Positions 1 through 12,576 of a stretch of DNA of 64,000 bases are shown piece by piece; position 1 is the stretch's first letter, and each line of letters opens with the position of its first letter. The stretch comes from Proteles cristata cristata (Eukaryota > Chordata > Mammalia > Carnivora > Hyaenidae): positions 186,001 through 250,000 of the forward strand of contig JAESUZ010000982.1 of NCBI GenBank assembly GCA_017311185.1, given 5' to 3'. The notes below the pieces were generated by a model. It had not been told where the DNA came from and did not search any database. It was given only the letters and a program-made list of their open reading frames with translations. The translations under genes and the position numbers were made by a program.

Positions 1-250
1 AGGATCTTTTATAGTAGATAGTAAATAAATCAGCCATTTTCTCTGGAGGGACATACTATTTCCATATTGTTTCTGAACAATTAGTGCATCTGCTTATAAA
101 ATATGGAAAACATGAGAGGCATAAGGAAAGGCATAAGGAAAATTCTTTCCCAGCATGTACGTCTAAGTATCTGGATTCAGTAAATTTTAGATAAATTTCA
201 GTCACCTTAAAAATGCCAAATGAAAGATTCTTTTAAGAATCATTAAGAAT

Positions 251-472
251 GGGGGTGCCTGGGTGGCTCAGTCAGTTGAGCGTCTAACTTCGGTTCAGGT
301 CATGATCTCACGGTTCGTGGGTTCAAGCCCCACATAGGGGCTCTGGGGTGACAGCTCAGAGCCTCGAGCCTGTCTTCAGATTCTGTGTCTCCCTCTTTCT
401 CTGACCCTCCCATGCTCATGTGCTCTCTCTCTAAAGAATAAATAAAACATTTTTTTTTTAAATTAGAAAAAA
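251..472 (+). mobile_element. CAN-SINE (SINEC), full length
   Basis: tRNA-Lys-derived SINE. The head (GCCTGGGTGGCTCAG) with A-box is followed by a B-box-like GGTTCAAGCCC, a CT-rich tract, and an AATAAATAAAA tail. It is flanked by a perfect 16-bp target-site duplication, AAGAATCATTAAGAAT, at 235-250 and 473-488. It is non-coding; pol III transcribed and mobilised by L1 when active. Confidence 0.95.
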
Positions 473-515
473 AAGAATCATTAAGAATGATCTTAAGAAC
501 CATTAATAATCATAT

Positions 516-770
516 AGGGATGCTTGGGTGGCTCAAACAACCAGCCTTCAATCTCAGCCAGGTCATGATCTCACTGCTTATGGAATCAAACCCCACATAG
601 AACTCTGCACTGACAGTGTGGAACCTACTTGGGATTCTCTCTCTCTTTCCCTCTGCCCCTCCCCTGCTTGCACACTGGTGCACATGTCCACGTTCCTTCT
701 CTCTCTCTCTCTTAAAATAAATAAGAATTTATTTTATTTAAATAAATAAAAAATAAAATTCTTTTTTTTC
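516..770 (+). mobile_element. CAN-SINE, older diverged copy
   Basis: Second SINE directly downstream of the first, in the same orientation. The head TGCTTGGGTGGCTCA is diverged, the B-box is degraded, and a (CT)n tract precedes a long A/T-rich tail. The right boundary is uncertain because the tail runs into A/T-rich DNA. A short imperfect repeat (AAGAACCATT near 495, AAGAATCATT near 774) may be its TSD. Confidence 0.85.
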
Positions 771-772
771 AA

Positions 773-1965
773 AAAAGAATCATTTTTTAAAAATCCTTCA
801 AAGTGGTAGGTGCTATCTAAAACCTTCAAGTTTTACATTTTTCATATTTACTATTATTTTCAAAAGTATTTAATATGCATTTACATAACATTCTATGTAT
901 ACTTTTGGATAATTTTGTAAATATTATCTGAAATAATGAGTACTATTTCTTTCCTTCTTTTCCATTCTTTTATTTAGGGGTGCTTGTTGACATATCTTCC
1001 CATAGTGTAAGATACCTCTTCCATCATAATTCATCAGAATTTCTCCATCTACATTTATTTGTATACTTAGTCTCTCATTTGTCTTTTTGTACTTTTTTGT
1101 TTGTTTTATATTAGAGAAGTAGGAGTTTCTATGATGAATTGAGGTGGTTTCCTAACACAGGTACCACAACATAAATTTCAGATGACTGTGAGTAATTAAA
1201 TTTTAAAAATGAAGATTAAAGTCCATGAAGAATTATAGCAAAATATTGTCAGCTCATGAGATAGGAAAGCTTTCTAACTATAAAAGCCAAAAGGAAAATA
1301 TATCACTAAGGAAAGGATTGGTATATTAGACTAAATAAAATGTGAAATCTGCTAAGGATAATAATAAATTTTAAATCCTTGTATTAAAATGCAAAAGAAA
1401 ATGGTGGTTTAAAATTCATAATCCATGGGGCATATATTTTGTATACAATATATATCTAAAACTCTATTGTCTCTGACATAAAACTTGTAAAAGATATGAA
1501 TTAAAAATTTGCTAAAAAGGTCAAGAACATGTGAATAAAACTAACAACATAAATTTATCATTAACACTAATCTTATGCTTAGAAATATCTGGCTTGTGGA
1601 TAGAGAAAAATGGCAAAATGATTTTCTTGAGCCTAGTAGCCATGAAGAAGAAATAGGAAATGATGCCAAGGCAATTACAAAGGAAATGTGTTCAGATGAG
1701 AAATTTATCAAATGATATCTTTCAGATATTAGTGCTTTAATGTAAGAAGAGAGAATATATCTATCTGAATTTCTTCTCATTATCAATTAGAGAAAGATTT
1801 TACATATAAAAGCGATACTATATTCTGATTTATACTGGTAGTACCTGTTCTTATAAATGAGAACTGTTTCATCAATTATTGGAAATTTTATTTAGTTTTC
1901 TGTAATTTTTTAAAGTAGAATTATTTATATGCAGTTTCAAAGGATGAATATTAATAATTATTTTT
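773..1965. other. Unique AT-rich DNA, no feature seen
   Basis: No recognised repeat, conserved motif or credible open frame. The longest frame (81 codons, minus strand at 1541-1786) has the size expected by chance at this base composition. Confidence 0.6.
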
Positions 1966-2367
1966 GTACTTATTTCAAGTTTTTACTTAAATTCTAGTTA
2001 GTTAATATATAGTGTAATATTAGTTTCAGGAGTTAAATTTAGTGACTCATCACTTACATATAACACCCTGCGCACATCACAAGCGCCCTCCTTAATAATA
2101 CACATCAACTATTTAGTCTATTCCCCACCCATCTCCCCTCCAGAAACCTTCAGTTTGTTCTCTGTAGTTAAGAGTCTGTTTCCTGGTTTACCTCCCTCAC
2201 TCTTTTTCCCCCCTAAGTCATCTATTTTGTTTCTTAAATTCCACACATTAGTGAAATCATGTAATATTTATCTATCTCTGGCTGACTTATTTTGCTTAGT
2301 GTAATACACTTTAGCTCTATGTTGTTGCAGATGGCAAGATTTCTTTTTGATGGCTCAGTAGTATTCC

Positions 2368-2370
<3 letters not shown>

Positions 2371-2406
<36 letters not shown>
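2371..2406. repeat. (TA)n microsatellite
   Basis: About 18 TA units, located inside the antisense ORF2/3' region of the L1 copy. It is where L1 consensus would carry a short TATA-rich stretch, so it probably expanded in place. Confidence 0.95.
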
Positions 2407-2408
<2 letters not shown>

Positions 2409-3710
2409 TTTATCCATTCATCCATTGTTAGACATTTGGTCTCTTTCCATAATTTGGCTATTGTTGATAATGCTACTATAAATATTAGGTTGATGTACCC
2501 CTTCAAATCAGCATTTTTGTATCCTTTGGGTAGTACCAGTAATTGCTGGATTATAGGGAGCTCTATCTATAACTTTCTGAAGAACCTCCATACTATTTTC
2601 GAGTGGCTGCACCTGTTTGCATTCCCACCAATACTGTAAAAGTGTTACCTTTTCTCCACATCCTCACCAACATCTGTTTCCTGTGTTGTTAATTTTAGCC
2701 ATTCTGACAAGTGTAGATCATATCTCATTGTAGTTTTGATTTGTATTTTCCTAATGATGAGTGATGTTGAACATCTTTTCATTTGCCTGTTAGCCATCTG
2801 TATGTATTCTTTCGAAAACTGTCTATTCATGTTTTGACCCATTTATTATCTGGATTATTTGTGTGTATGTGTGTTGAGCTTGATAAATTCTTTATAAATT
2901 TTATCAGATATGTTGCTTGCAGATTTCCTATGTAGTACTGTAGGCTCTCTTTTAGTTTTCTTGATTGTTTCCTCCTCTGTGGAAAAGAGACATGTTTAGT
3001 AAGAAGTTGCATGTCTAGTAACAAGACTAATATCAAAGAGGCCTGATTTTGATGGTTTCCTGTTTCACATTTTGTTCTTTCAACCATCTTGAATTTAATT
3101 TTGTGTATGGTGTAAGAAAATGGTACAGTTTTATTCTTCTGCATATGTCTATCCAGTTTTCCCAATACTGTTTGACGAAAAGACTTTTTTCCTGCTCTGT
3201 TGCAGATTAGTTGACCATATAGTTGTAGGTCCATTTCTGAATTATCTGTTTTGTGCCATTGATATATGTGTCTGTTTTTTGTGCCAGTAGCATACTGTTT
3301 TGATGACTGCAGCTTTGTATTGAAGCTTGAGGTCCAGAATTGTGATGCCTCCAGCTTTGCTTTTCTTTTTCAAGGTTGCTGTAACTATTCAAGTTCTTTT
3401 ATGGTTCCATACAAATTTTAGGGTTGTTTGTTCTAGCTCTATGAGAAATGCTGGTGGTATTATGACAGGGATTGCATTAAAAGTGTAGATTGCTTTCGAG
3501 GGTATAGACATTTTAACAGTGTTTGGAATGTTTTCCCATTTCTTTGTGTCATCTTCAATTTCTTTCAGAAGTGTTCTATAGTTTTCAGAATACAGCTCGT
3601 TTACGTCCTTGGTTAGGTTTATTCTAGATATCCTACAGTTTTTGCTGTAATTGCAGGGATCAACTCTGCTTTCTCTCTCTGCTGCTTCATTATCAGTTTA
3701 TAGAAATGCA

Positions 3711-3859
3711 GCAGGGATGCCAGGGTGGCTTAGTAGCTTAAGCATCTGCTTCACCTCAGGTCATGATCTCTAGGTTCCTGGGTCTGAGCCCTGCATCAGG
3801 CTTTGCGCTGACATTGCAGAGCCTGGTTGGGATTTTCTCTCTCCCTCTCTTTTTTTAAA
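3711..3859 (+). mobile_element. CAN-SINE inserted in L1, 3' part lost
   Basis: Head (GCCAGGGTGGCTTAG), diverged B-box region and the 'CAGAGCCTG' block are present. The CT tract is short and the A-rich tail nearly absent. The short flanking repeat AAATGCA (3704-3710, 3860-3866) and resumption of L1 homology on both sides show an insertion into the L1 ORF2 remnant. Confidence 0.85.
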
Positions 3860-4788
3860 AAATGCAACAAATTTCTGTGTGTTGATTTCGTATCCTTCAG
3901 CTTTACTGAATTGGTGTATCAGTTCTGGGAAATTCTTGGAATCTTCCAGGTTTTCTACATGAGTATCACGTCTGTGAAGAGTGAAAGTTTGACTTTTTCC
4001 TTGTTGATTTAGAGACCTCTTATTTCTTTTTGTTGTCCAATTGCTGGGGCTAGGACTTCCAGTATTTTAAATGACAATGGTGACACTGGACATCCCTATC
4101 CTGTTCCTGACCACAGAGGAAAAGCTCTCAGTTTTATCCCCATTGAGGATGATATTAACTGTGGATCTTTGGTATATGGACTTAATGATGTTGAGATATG
4201 TTTCCTCTATCCCTACTTTGTTGAGAATTTTTATCAAGAATGGATGTTGTGCTTTGTCAAATGCCTTTTTCTGCATCTATTGAGAATATCATATGGTTCT
4301 TATCCTTTTATTAATATGGAGTATCTCATTGATGGATTAGTGAATATTGAACCACTCTTGCAGCCGAGGGATAAATTCCACTTGATCGTGGTAAATGATT
4401 CTTTTAATGTACTGTTGGATTAGATTTGCTAGTATTTTGTTGAGAATTTTTGTAGACATTATTAATTTGATTTAAGGAATTAGTCTGAAAGACTGTTGTA
4501 TTACATTTCAATTCTCTTTAAATTCTTTAATTATGACCATGTATTATGTAATTTTGCTCTCTTGAGTCAAGCTGATATAATTTTGTTTATGGTAGAAAAT
4601 ATGCTAACAATATTAGTAACTCAAATTTTGTGTTTTTCTAATAACCCATGTATGTTCTTTTACCTGAAATTGTTTACAAAAACAATGAAGTACCTTTATC
4701 ACACAACCTAAATTTTGTCATAGAGGTCTACTTCAAATTTGTATATTTGTATTAGCTTTGTTAGTTCAATAATAAAATTATCATTTTA

Positions 4789-4921
4789 TTTATTTTTAAA
4801 AGTTTAAATTTGAAACAATTTTAAGGTTTTTTTAGTAATTTTTGCCCCCATATGGGGCTCGAACTCACGACCTTGAGATCAAGAGTTGTATGCTCTTCCA
4901 ACTGAGCCAGCTAGGCATCCC
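4789..4921 (-). mobile_element. Old CAN-SINE, minus strand
   Basis: Reverse complement of a tRNA-derived SINE head: GGGGCTCGAACTCACGACC (B-box complement) followed by CAACTGAGCCAGCTAGGCAT. The body between head and tail is short. The imperfect TSD is AAAATTATCATTTTA (4774-4788) and AAATAATCACTTTA (4922-4935). It looks older than most copies in the window. Confidence 0.82.
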
Positions 4922-4935
4922 AAATAATCACTTTA

Positions 4936-5432
4936 GATACTCAACGTCAATCTGAAAATGATAAATGGAATTTATCATAGTATGTGACCAGGTAAAAACT
5001 TGGGTGTGTGCAGCTCAGCATTACTTCACATGCTTCATTCTGTATAAACATATATGACAGACATGGATAATAGAACAGTTGTAAATAAATCCTAAAGATT
5101 GATGTGACTTTTGAATGTTTAACACCCATTTTGATTTACTCATTCTAGCATGTCTGTTATATAGTCTTTATTATTCTGTTCCCAATGTTTTGCCACTTAA
5201 AAAAGAAAAAAGTGTTTGCAAAGCACTTTGCAAATCTGTTGTAACATTACTATAGTAATATATATAAACACAATTCTGAATTGATGTGATTTTGCTAAAT
5301 ACTTGAATGTCTCTTAATTAAGATCATCAAAAGTTCTCTAAAGCACTTCTGGAGAAATGTATGGTATTGTAGTATGAATAAATCAACAATGCTTCAATTA
5401 TTAGGGAGGACTGCATGATAAAAATAGATTAG
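4936..5432. other. Unique AT-rich DNA, no feature seen
   Basis: No recognisable repeat or gene. The stretch separates the old minus-strand SINE from a SINE head fragment. Confidence 0.5.
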
Positions 5433-5480
5433 GGGGCACCTGGGTGGCTCAGTGGGTTAAGCGTCTGTCTTCAGCTCAGG
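5433..5480 (+). mobile_element. SINE head fragment (about 48 bp)
   Basis: GGGGCACCTGGGTGGCTCAG through AGCTCAGGT matches the first 48 or so bases of a CAN-SINE, including the A-box. It stops abruptly before the B-box and has no CT tract or tail. It is either a 3'-deleted SINE or a recombination product. Confidence 0.85.
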
Positions 5481-5616
5481 TAATACCATTAGTTAATTTT
5501 CCAGCTGTCACTAGCTTTTGACCTGGGGAAATAATGCACAAGCATTGATGTGGAGCATGAAATTCTTTAAATTATCACAATCTAAATATTGGTATAAGAA
5601 CTTTTATGATACATCT

Positions 5617-5830
5617 GTTTTTTAAAATGTTTACTTATTTTTGAGAGAGAGCATGAGACAGAGCGTGAACAAGGGAGGAGCAGAGAGAGAGGGAGATGCA
5701 GAACTTGAAGCAGGCTCCAGGCTCTGAGCTGTCAGCACAGAGCCTTATTTGGGGCCCAAACTCACAAACCATGAGATCATGACCTGAGCCAGAGCGGGAT
5801 ACTTAACTGACTGAGCCACCCAGGCGCCCT
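5617..5830 (-). mobile_element. CAN-SINE, minus strand
   Basis: Complete reverse-complement SINE: tail TTTTAAAATGTTTACTTATT, GA-rich tract, CAGGCTCCAGGCTCTGAGC block, head complement ACTGAGCCACCCAGGCGCCC. The TSD is ATGATACATCT (5606-5616) and AGGATACATCT (5831-5841). Confidence 0.95.
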
Positions 5831-5841
5831 AGGATACATCT

Positions 5842-6361
5842 TAAGTGTTTTATATTTTTAAAGAAAACAGACAAGTTGGATGCGCATTATACTCTCCATT
5901 GACTTTCCATGCTCATGAGTGTATTTTTAAAATATCATATTTAGCCACAAATCCAGAATAAAAATGTTTGATACCAAATTCACATTTTTATTTCTGTTTC
6001 TGGTTTCGTCCTACAATTGCTTTTCCTGAAATTTCTTGTCCCTGGATTTACTAATAGCATGTAGGACACACTTGTTTGGATAATTGCACATTTCTCCTGG
6101 TTTGGATAATTGCATTTTTTGGTATATATATTTACCACAGTAAAAATTCATGTTAGACGAAGAATCAGAGCCCTAAATAATTACACAGTGTACGCATAAA
6201 TTAATGACTGTTTTCTCCTTTAAATTAGCTAATTTGTTATCAACAGTGTAATATAAATGATACACTATTATAATTAAATATTTTAGAAAATATGTTTACA
6301 GGCAAATATTAGACATGAACATTTCTTAAAAGTTATAACATCTGTGTATTTTTACTTTTAT
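5842..6361. other. Unique AT-rich DNA, no feature seen
   Basis: No repeat family recognised and no credible open frame. Confidence 0.5.
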
Positions 6362-6373
6362 TTTTACTTTTAA

Positions 6374-6591
6374 TTTTTTTTTAATGTTTTATTTATTCCT
6401 AGGAGAGAGAGAGAGAGAGAGTGAGCAGGGGAGGGTCAGAGAGAGAGGGAGTCACAGACTGAAACAGGCTCCAGGCTCTGAGCTGGCAGTCAGCACAGAG
6501 CCCGACGCGGGGCTCGAACCCACGAACCGCGAGATCATGACCTAAGCGAAAGTCGGGCGCTTAACCGACTAAGCCACCCAGGCGCCCCTAA
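6374..6591 (-). mobile_element. Young CAN-SINE subfamily copy
   Basis: It belongs to the CpG-rich young subfamily marked by (complement) GACCTAAGCGAAAGTCG, GGCAGTCAGCACAGAGCCC and a tail beginning with CTAG before the A-rich end. CpGs in both the A-box and B-box parts are intact. The TSD is TTTTACTTTTAA (6362-6373 and 6592-6603). Confidence 0.95.
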
Positions 6592-6603
6592 TTTTACTTT
6601 TAA

Positions 6604-7287
6604 AATCTTGGAAGTTTCCATAATTTTTATTGTTTTGGAATATAGACTGGCTTTGATTTTTGTGTTCTCTCCTCATTAGTAGGACTACATGTGGTAACTG
6701 TGTAATTTATTTTCTTTACAAAATAATGATTTCAAGGCTAATACACAGTGAAGATTGGCAGTCAGATAGTACCATGAAGAATTTCGACATTTGTAGCTCA
6801 CCATAAATAAACAAATTCAGATATAAAATTTTTAAAAAGTGTTGCTTCATCATTGTTTTATTATGAAATCTTACGTTTATCTCTCTTCATAGTTGTTAAA
6901 GTATGTTCAATAGAAATAAAATCACATATGCTCTTAATTTCCAGAGCAGTAAACATTCCCCACTTCACAACTTTAAAAGAAAAAAATAAAATAAAAATAA
7001 AAATAAACAAGTGAAGAATCAGATATCAGGTACTGGAGGAAGCTTCAATTGTGTGTGACAACAGCGATGTTATCTAAACATAGATCTAAAACATAGTCTC
7101 AATCTCCAGTTCAATTATTTTTTCCATGTTTGATGAAGAACCAAAATATCCACACATTTTACATATACATATTCTAAGGTTCTACTGTTGCTTAGCATTT
7201 AAGTACTATAAAAGGAATCATATTTTTTATCTAATCATTTCTTCTAGAACTCCCAGTTGAAGGCTGACCATATAAATCAAAAAATTA
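6604..7287. other. Unique AT-rich DNA, no feature seen
   Basis: Includes a short A-rich simple tract near 6980-7010 ((AAAAT)n-like). Nothing else is recognisable. Confidence 0.5.
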
Positions 7288-7296
7288 AAAAAAATC

Positions 7297-7500
7297 TGGG
7301 CACCTGAGTGGCTCAGTAGGTTAAGTGTCCTACTGGATTTTTGCTCAGGTCATGATTTTGCAGTTTCTTGAGTTCAAGACCCACATGGGGCCCTGTGCTG
7401 GGAGCATAGAGACTGCTTTGGATTCTCTATCTCCCTCTTCCTCTTCCACTTGCCCAGTCTCTGCCACTCCCAAATTAAACTTAAAAAAAAAAAAAAAAAT
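7297..7500 (+). mobile_element. Older CAN-SINE
   Basis: Head GGGCACCTGAGTGGCTCAG, diverged middle with the 'GGGAGCATAGAGACTGC' variant of older CAN-SINEs, CT-rich tract, and A17 tail. A short direct repeat AAAAAAATCT flanks it at about 7288 and at the tail end. Confidence 0.9.
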
Positions 7501-8456
7501 CTAGACCTTTATTACCTTTCAATCTTCATCTTCTGTTCTCTCACTCACATTCTAGAATTCAGAATTCTTGAACTACTCACTTTCCCAAATGTGTAATGCC
7601 TTCAATCAGTTGGTGTTCAAGTAATTATTCTTGAATTAAAACTTGGATGAGTGAATAAATGCAGGCCAACTGTGATCCATGACTTTAATATTGTGTGTCA
7701 CTAGAAAAGAAATATGATCTAATTTGTTGAATATTAAAAATGCCTTAAAGTTTCAGGTAAATTAGAATTCTTGTGATTTTCACTCTATTTTCGCTTTTGC
7801 CTCTTAAATGAGGAAGTCGTCTCCATTTTGACATATAGAAATTCAATTGTGACTCCTTGTTTGATGATGGACACTGGTATTTAGTGTTGTAAGGGAATTT
7901 CTAAACCTACACTTAAAATTCTGAGTGGAATTTAATAGCCTTTCCTATGGCCAAATTCATTTTTATGTTAATGGGACATTTGGCTGAAAATAATGAGTCA
8001 TTACTCTTCTCCGAATAGAAAGTTCTGGTAGCAGCCTTCTCAAATGACTTGAATTTAGGTGCAATATTTGAACATTATAAGCTGTATTTATAGTACCTTT
8101 ATAAAATTTGGAGTGAATTATGGAGTGCTAGGACTAGCTGTACTTTGGGAACATTTCTAATGCATGTGTATCCAGACGTTTTACAATTTTACTTAAGCTT
8201 TTGAGTGCAGATTTCATTATTTTTCCTTGAAGTACTAAAATTTTAAATAAAGATCCTGGAATATTTCCTGTATTTCAACTTTAATTCTCCAGTGTGCACT
8301 AAGCACGCAAAAAATTTTAGGATGAAACGATGAGTTTGCTTTTAGTTATTTTATTTTCCTATTAGATGAAAATAGGGACAAAGATTAGAATAATAAGCGT
8401 TATCAGCTTTCCGGTTAGAAATAAAGAAAATATAATTTATTAAGATTTGATTCAAT
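7501..8456. other. Unique AT-rich DNA, no feature seen
   Basis: No recognised repeat, no splice-bounded open frame. It ends at the TSD of the L1 that follows. Confidence 0.5.
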
Positions 8457-8649
8457 GAAGTTAATATTTTTAATTTTTTTAAGGTTTTTGTTTTAATCAC
8501 TCAGTGCTTATCATAACAAGTATGCTCTTTAATCCCATCACTTATTTCACCCTCCTCTCACCCACATCCCTCTGGTAGCCATCAGCCTGTTCTCTATAGC
8601 TGAGTCTGTTTCTTGGTTTGTCCCTTTCTCTCTTCTTTCCTTTGCTGAT

Positions 8650-11600
8650 TTGGTTTGTTTCTTAAATCCTACATATGAATGAAATGTATGATATTTGTCT
8701 TCCTCTGACTGACATATTTCACATAGCATGGTAATCTCCAGTTCCATCCATGTCATTGCAAATGGTAAGATTTCATTCTTTTTTATGGTTGATTAATATT
8801 CCATTATATGTACATACCACCATTTCCTTAACCATTTATCAATTGATAGACATGGGCTGTTTTTCTATCTTGGCTAACTTAAAAAATGCTAGTATAAATG
8901 TAGGGGTGCATGTATCCCTTCGAATTAGTGTTTTCTTATTCTATGGATAAATACCCAGTTGTGAGATTGCTAGATGCTGGGATCATTGTATTTTTAACTT
9001 TGTGTGAAACCTCTTTACCCTTTTCTAGAGTGGCTGCACCAGTCTGCATTCCCACCAACAGTGTAAGGGGGTTCCTTTTTCTTCACATCCTCACCACTAC
9101 CTTTTATTTCTTGCGTTGTGGATTTTAGCCATGCTGATAAATTTAAGATGATATTGCATTATTGTTTTGATTTGCATTTCCCTAGTAATACGTGATGATG
9201 AGTTTCCTTTCATGTGTCTGTTGGCCATCTGGATGCCTTTTTTTTGGAGAAATGTCTCTTTATGTCTTCTGCCCATTTTTAAATTGGGTTATATGTTTTT
9301 ATATATTGAGTTTTATAGGTTATTTATATATTTTGGATACTAACACTTTATCAGAAATGTCTTTTGCAAATATGTTTTCCAATTTTGTAGGTTGCCTTTT
9401 AATTTTATTGATTGTTTCCTTCAATATGCAAGAGCTTTTTATTTTTATGTAGTCCCAGTAGTTTACTTTTGCTTTTGTTTCAAAAAGTTGCTATGGCAAA
9501 TGTCAGAGAAGTTTCTGCCCATCCTCTCTTCTAGAATTTTTTTGATCTTAGGTCTCAAATTTGGGTCTTTAATCCATTTGGAATTTATTTTTGTGTATGG
9601 TCCAGTTTCATTCTTTTGCATGCTGTTGCCCAGTTTTCCCAACACCATTTGTTGAAGACACTGTCTTTTTTTTCCCCTAGTGGATATTCTTCCCTGCTTT
9701 GTTGAAGATTATTTGAACATAGAGTCATGGGTTTATTTCTGGGTTTTCTCTTTTGTTTTATTAATATATGTATCCATTTTTGTGTCAGTATGATCCTGTT
9801 TTGATTACTACAGCTTTGCAATATAACTTGAAATCTGGAATGGTGATGCCTCCAGGTTTTTTCTTCTTTCTTTTTCAATATCTCTTTGACAATCCCATTT
9901 TTTTTCATGTTTCCCTACAAATCTTAGGATTGTTTTTATTTCCTAGTCCTTTCAAAAATACTGTTGGCATTTTGATAGGAATTGCATTAAGTGTGTGGAT
10001 TGCTTTGGGTAGTGTAGACATTTTAACAATATTTGTTCATCCAGTCAATGAGCATGGAATGTCTTTCACTTTCTTTGTGTTGTCTTCAATTTGTTTCATC
10101 AGTGTTTTATAGTTTTCAGAGGACAGGTCTTTCACCTCTTTAGTTAAGTTTATTCCTAGGTATTGTTGTGGTGCAATTGTAAATGGGACTGTTTTCTTAA
10201 TTTCTCTTTCTGCTGTTTCTTTATTGGTGTATAGAAATGCAATAGATTTCTATAGATTGATTTTGTATCCTGCGATTTTACTGAATTCATTTATCAGTAT
10301 CAGAATTTTTTTTGGTGGAGGTTTTCTGGGTTTCTGTATATATTACCATGTCATCGGCAAATAGTGAAAGTTTTACTTCTTCCTTACCGATACGGATGCC
10401 TCACAGCTTTATGTTCTGATTTCTGAGGCTAGGACTTCCAGTACTATGTTGAATAAAAGTGGTGAGAGTGGATATCCTTGTTTTCTTCCTGACCTTAGAG
10501 GAAAGGATCAAATGATTCTTATCCTTACTTTTTATTAATGTGGGGTATCATGTTACTTGATCTGTGAATTTGGAACCACCCTTGCAAGCCAGCAATGAAT
10601 CCCACTTGATCATAGTGAATAATATTTTTGATATATCATCGGATTTGGTTTGCAAGTATTTTATTGAGGATTTTTGCATCCACGTTCATCAGGGATATTG
10701 GCCTGTAGTTTTCTTTTTTGGTGATATCTTTATCTGGTTTTGGTATCAGGGTAGTGCTAGCCTCAGAGAGTGAATTTAAAATTTTCCTTCTTTTTCTATA
10801 CATCTTTTTAAGGCTTGAAAAGCATAGGCGTTATCTCTTCTTTAAATATTTGGTAGAATTTGCCTGTGAAGCCATCTGGTCCTGGACTTGTATTGCTGAA
10901 ATTTTTTGTTACTGATTCAAAATCTTTGCTGGTTATCAGTCTCTTCGAATGTTTTATTTCTTCCTGTTTCAGTTTCAGTAAGTTATATACTTCTAGGAAT
11001 TTATCCATTTCTTCTAAGTTGTCCAATTTATTGGCATATGGTTTTTTATAATATTCTCATAATTGTATTTCTGTGACATTGGATATTAATTCTCATTTTT
11101 CACTTGTGATTTTATTTACTTAGGTCCTTTGTCTTTTCTTCTTGATAAGTCTGGCTAGAGTCTTAATCAATTTTATTGATTTTTTTTCAAAGAACTATAT
11201 CCTGTTTTAATTGATCTGTTCTATTGTTTATTTATATTTTAGTTTATATTTCATTTTTTTCTTCTCTAGTCTTTATTTTTTTTTTCCTGTCTTCTGCTGG
11301 CTTTAGGCTTCATTTGTTGTTCTTTATCTATGTCGTTTTGGTGTAAGATTAAGTTGTCTATTTGTGATTTTTCTAGTTTTTGGAGGTATACCTGTATTGC
11401 TATAAACTTCTCTGTTAGGGTGTCTTTTGCTGCATCCCCAAGTTTTTGAAGTAACATGTTTTCATTTTCATTTGCTTCCATGTACTTTTTTATTTATTTG
11501 ATTTCCTGACTGACTCATTCATTGTTTAGTAGCTTGTTATGTAAACTCCATGTATTTGTGTTCCCTCCAGGTTTTTGTCTTGTGGTTGATTTCTAGTTTC

Positions 11601-12310
11601 ATAGCGCTGTGGTCAGAAAAGATGCATGGTATAACTTTAATCTTTTTTAAGTTTGTTGAGGCTTGTTTTGCAGCCTAACATATTAACATATTATTCTGGA
11701 GAATGTCCCAGGTACACTTGAAAAGAATGTGTTATTTTCAAGTGTACTGTTATTTTATGATAGAATATTCTGACTATATCTGTCAAACCCAACTGGTCCA
11801 TGTGTCATTCAAAGCCATTATTTCCTTGTTGATTTTTTATTTAGATGATCTGTCCATTAATGTAAACGAGGTGTTAAAGTCTCCTACTGTATTTGTATTA
11901 TTATCAGTGAGATGCTTAATGTTATTTTTATTAATGTTTTTATGTACTTGGATGCTCTCAAGTTGGGGGCATAAATATTCAGGATTATTGTATCTTCTTG
12001 TTGAATTTTCCCCTCTATTATGATATAGTATCTTTCTTTGTCTCTTATTATAGCCTTTGTTCTAAAGTCAATTTTGTCTGATATAAATATTGCTACTATG
12101 GCTTTATTGACATCCATTTACATGATAGATGTTCTCCATCCCTCACTTAATTTGCAGGTGTCCTTAGATCTAAAATGAGTCTCTTATATGCATCATATAG
12201 ATAAATCCTTTATTTTATCCATTCCACCTTATGTCTTTTGATTGGAGCATTTAGTCCATTTATATTCAAAGTAGTTTTTGATAGGTGTATATTTATTGCC
12301 ATTTTATTAT
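8650..12310 (-). pseudogene. L1 ORF2 remnant (endonuclease-reverse transcriptase)
   Basis: ORF2 normally encodes an apurinic-type endonuclease and a reverse transcriptase that copies L1 and SINE RNA at a nicked target. Visible on the minus strand: an endonuclease block at 11884-12117 (ending ILNIYAPN), the RT entry block at 10808-11026 (SPGPDGFTGKFYQ), the RT tetrad FADD retained at 10350-10361, and the C-terminal block at about 8660-8756 (TWM.LEI). Multiple stops and frameshifts separate them. A 'NIYAPN' to 'ESLN' order matching L1 ORF2 supports one continuous ancestral frame. Confidence 0.9.
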
Positions 12311-12353
12311 TTGTTTTGTGGTTGTTTATGAATATTTTCTCTGATCCTTTCTT

Positions 12354-12576
12354 TTTTTAATTTTTTTTACATTTACTTATTTTTGAGAGACAGAGTGAGA
12401 CAGCATGAGCTGGGGGAGGGACAAAGAGAGAAGGAGACACAGAATCCAAAGCAGGCTACAGGCTCTGAGCAAGTGTTCAGCACAGAGCCTGACTGCGGGG
12501 CTCAAACCCACAAACTGTGAGATCATGACCTGAGCAGAAGTCGGACATTTAATGGACTGAGCCACCCAGGCGTCCC
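12354..12576 (-). mobile_element. CAN-SINE inserted near the L1 ORF2 start
   Basis: Complete minus-strand SINE with T-rich tail complement, GA tract and head complement CTGAGCCACCCAGGCGTCCC. The TSD is ATTTTCTCTGATCCTTTCTT (12334-12353) and ATTCTCTAATCCTTTCTT (12577-12594). The insertion lies just upstream of the ORF2 start, in the inter-ORF region of the host L1, and post-dates it. Confidence 0.95.

Larger units (their letters stand above)
1966..4475 (-). mobile_element. LINE-1 (carnivoran type), 5'-truncated, minus strand
   Basis: The plus strand reads as antisense L1: 3'UTR at about 1966-2300, then the ORF2 C-terminal region, then reverse transcriptase sequence. On the minus strand 4067-4276 encodes the RT motif-A block (KAFDK..HPFLIK..LNK.GIE.TYLN). 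The RT active-site tetrad reads FTDV at 3967-3978 instead of FADD, and many frames are broken. Homology stops near 4460-4475, inside ORF2, so the endonuclease, ORF1 and 5'UTR are absent. A SINE (3711-3859) and a TA microsatellite (2371-2406) lie inside. I found no convincing TSD. Confidence 0.92.

Noticed and set aside
251..330. tRNA-like A and B boxes in SINE heads
   Set aside because: They are tRNA-Lys-derived SINE promoters without a foldable complete tRNA; no functional tRNA gene is seen.
300..749. Open frames overlapping SINE bodies (also at 12377, 18326, 18808, 25813, 43458, 48912, 52134, 63310)
   Set aside because: They translate the non-coding SINE; the recurring 'MAQS..PTSAQVMISQF.GSSP' peptide is the SINE antisense or sense sequence, not a protein family.
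8750..10112. Plus-strand hydrophobic open frames across the L1 copies
   Set aside because: They are antisense shadows of L1 ORF2; apparent membrane segments come from T-rich antisense sequence.
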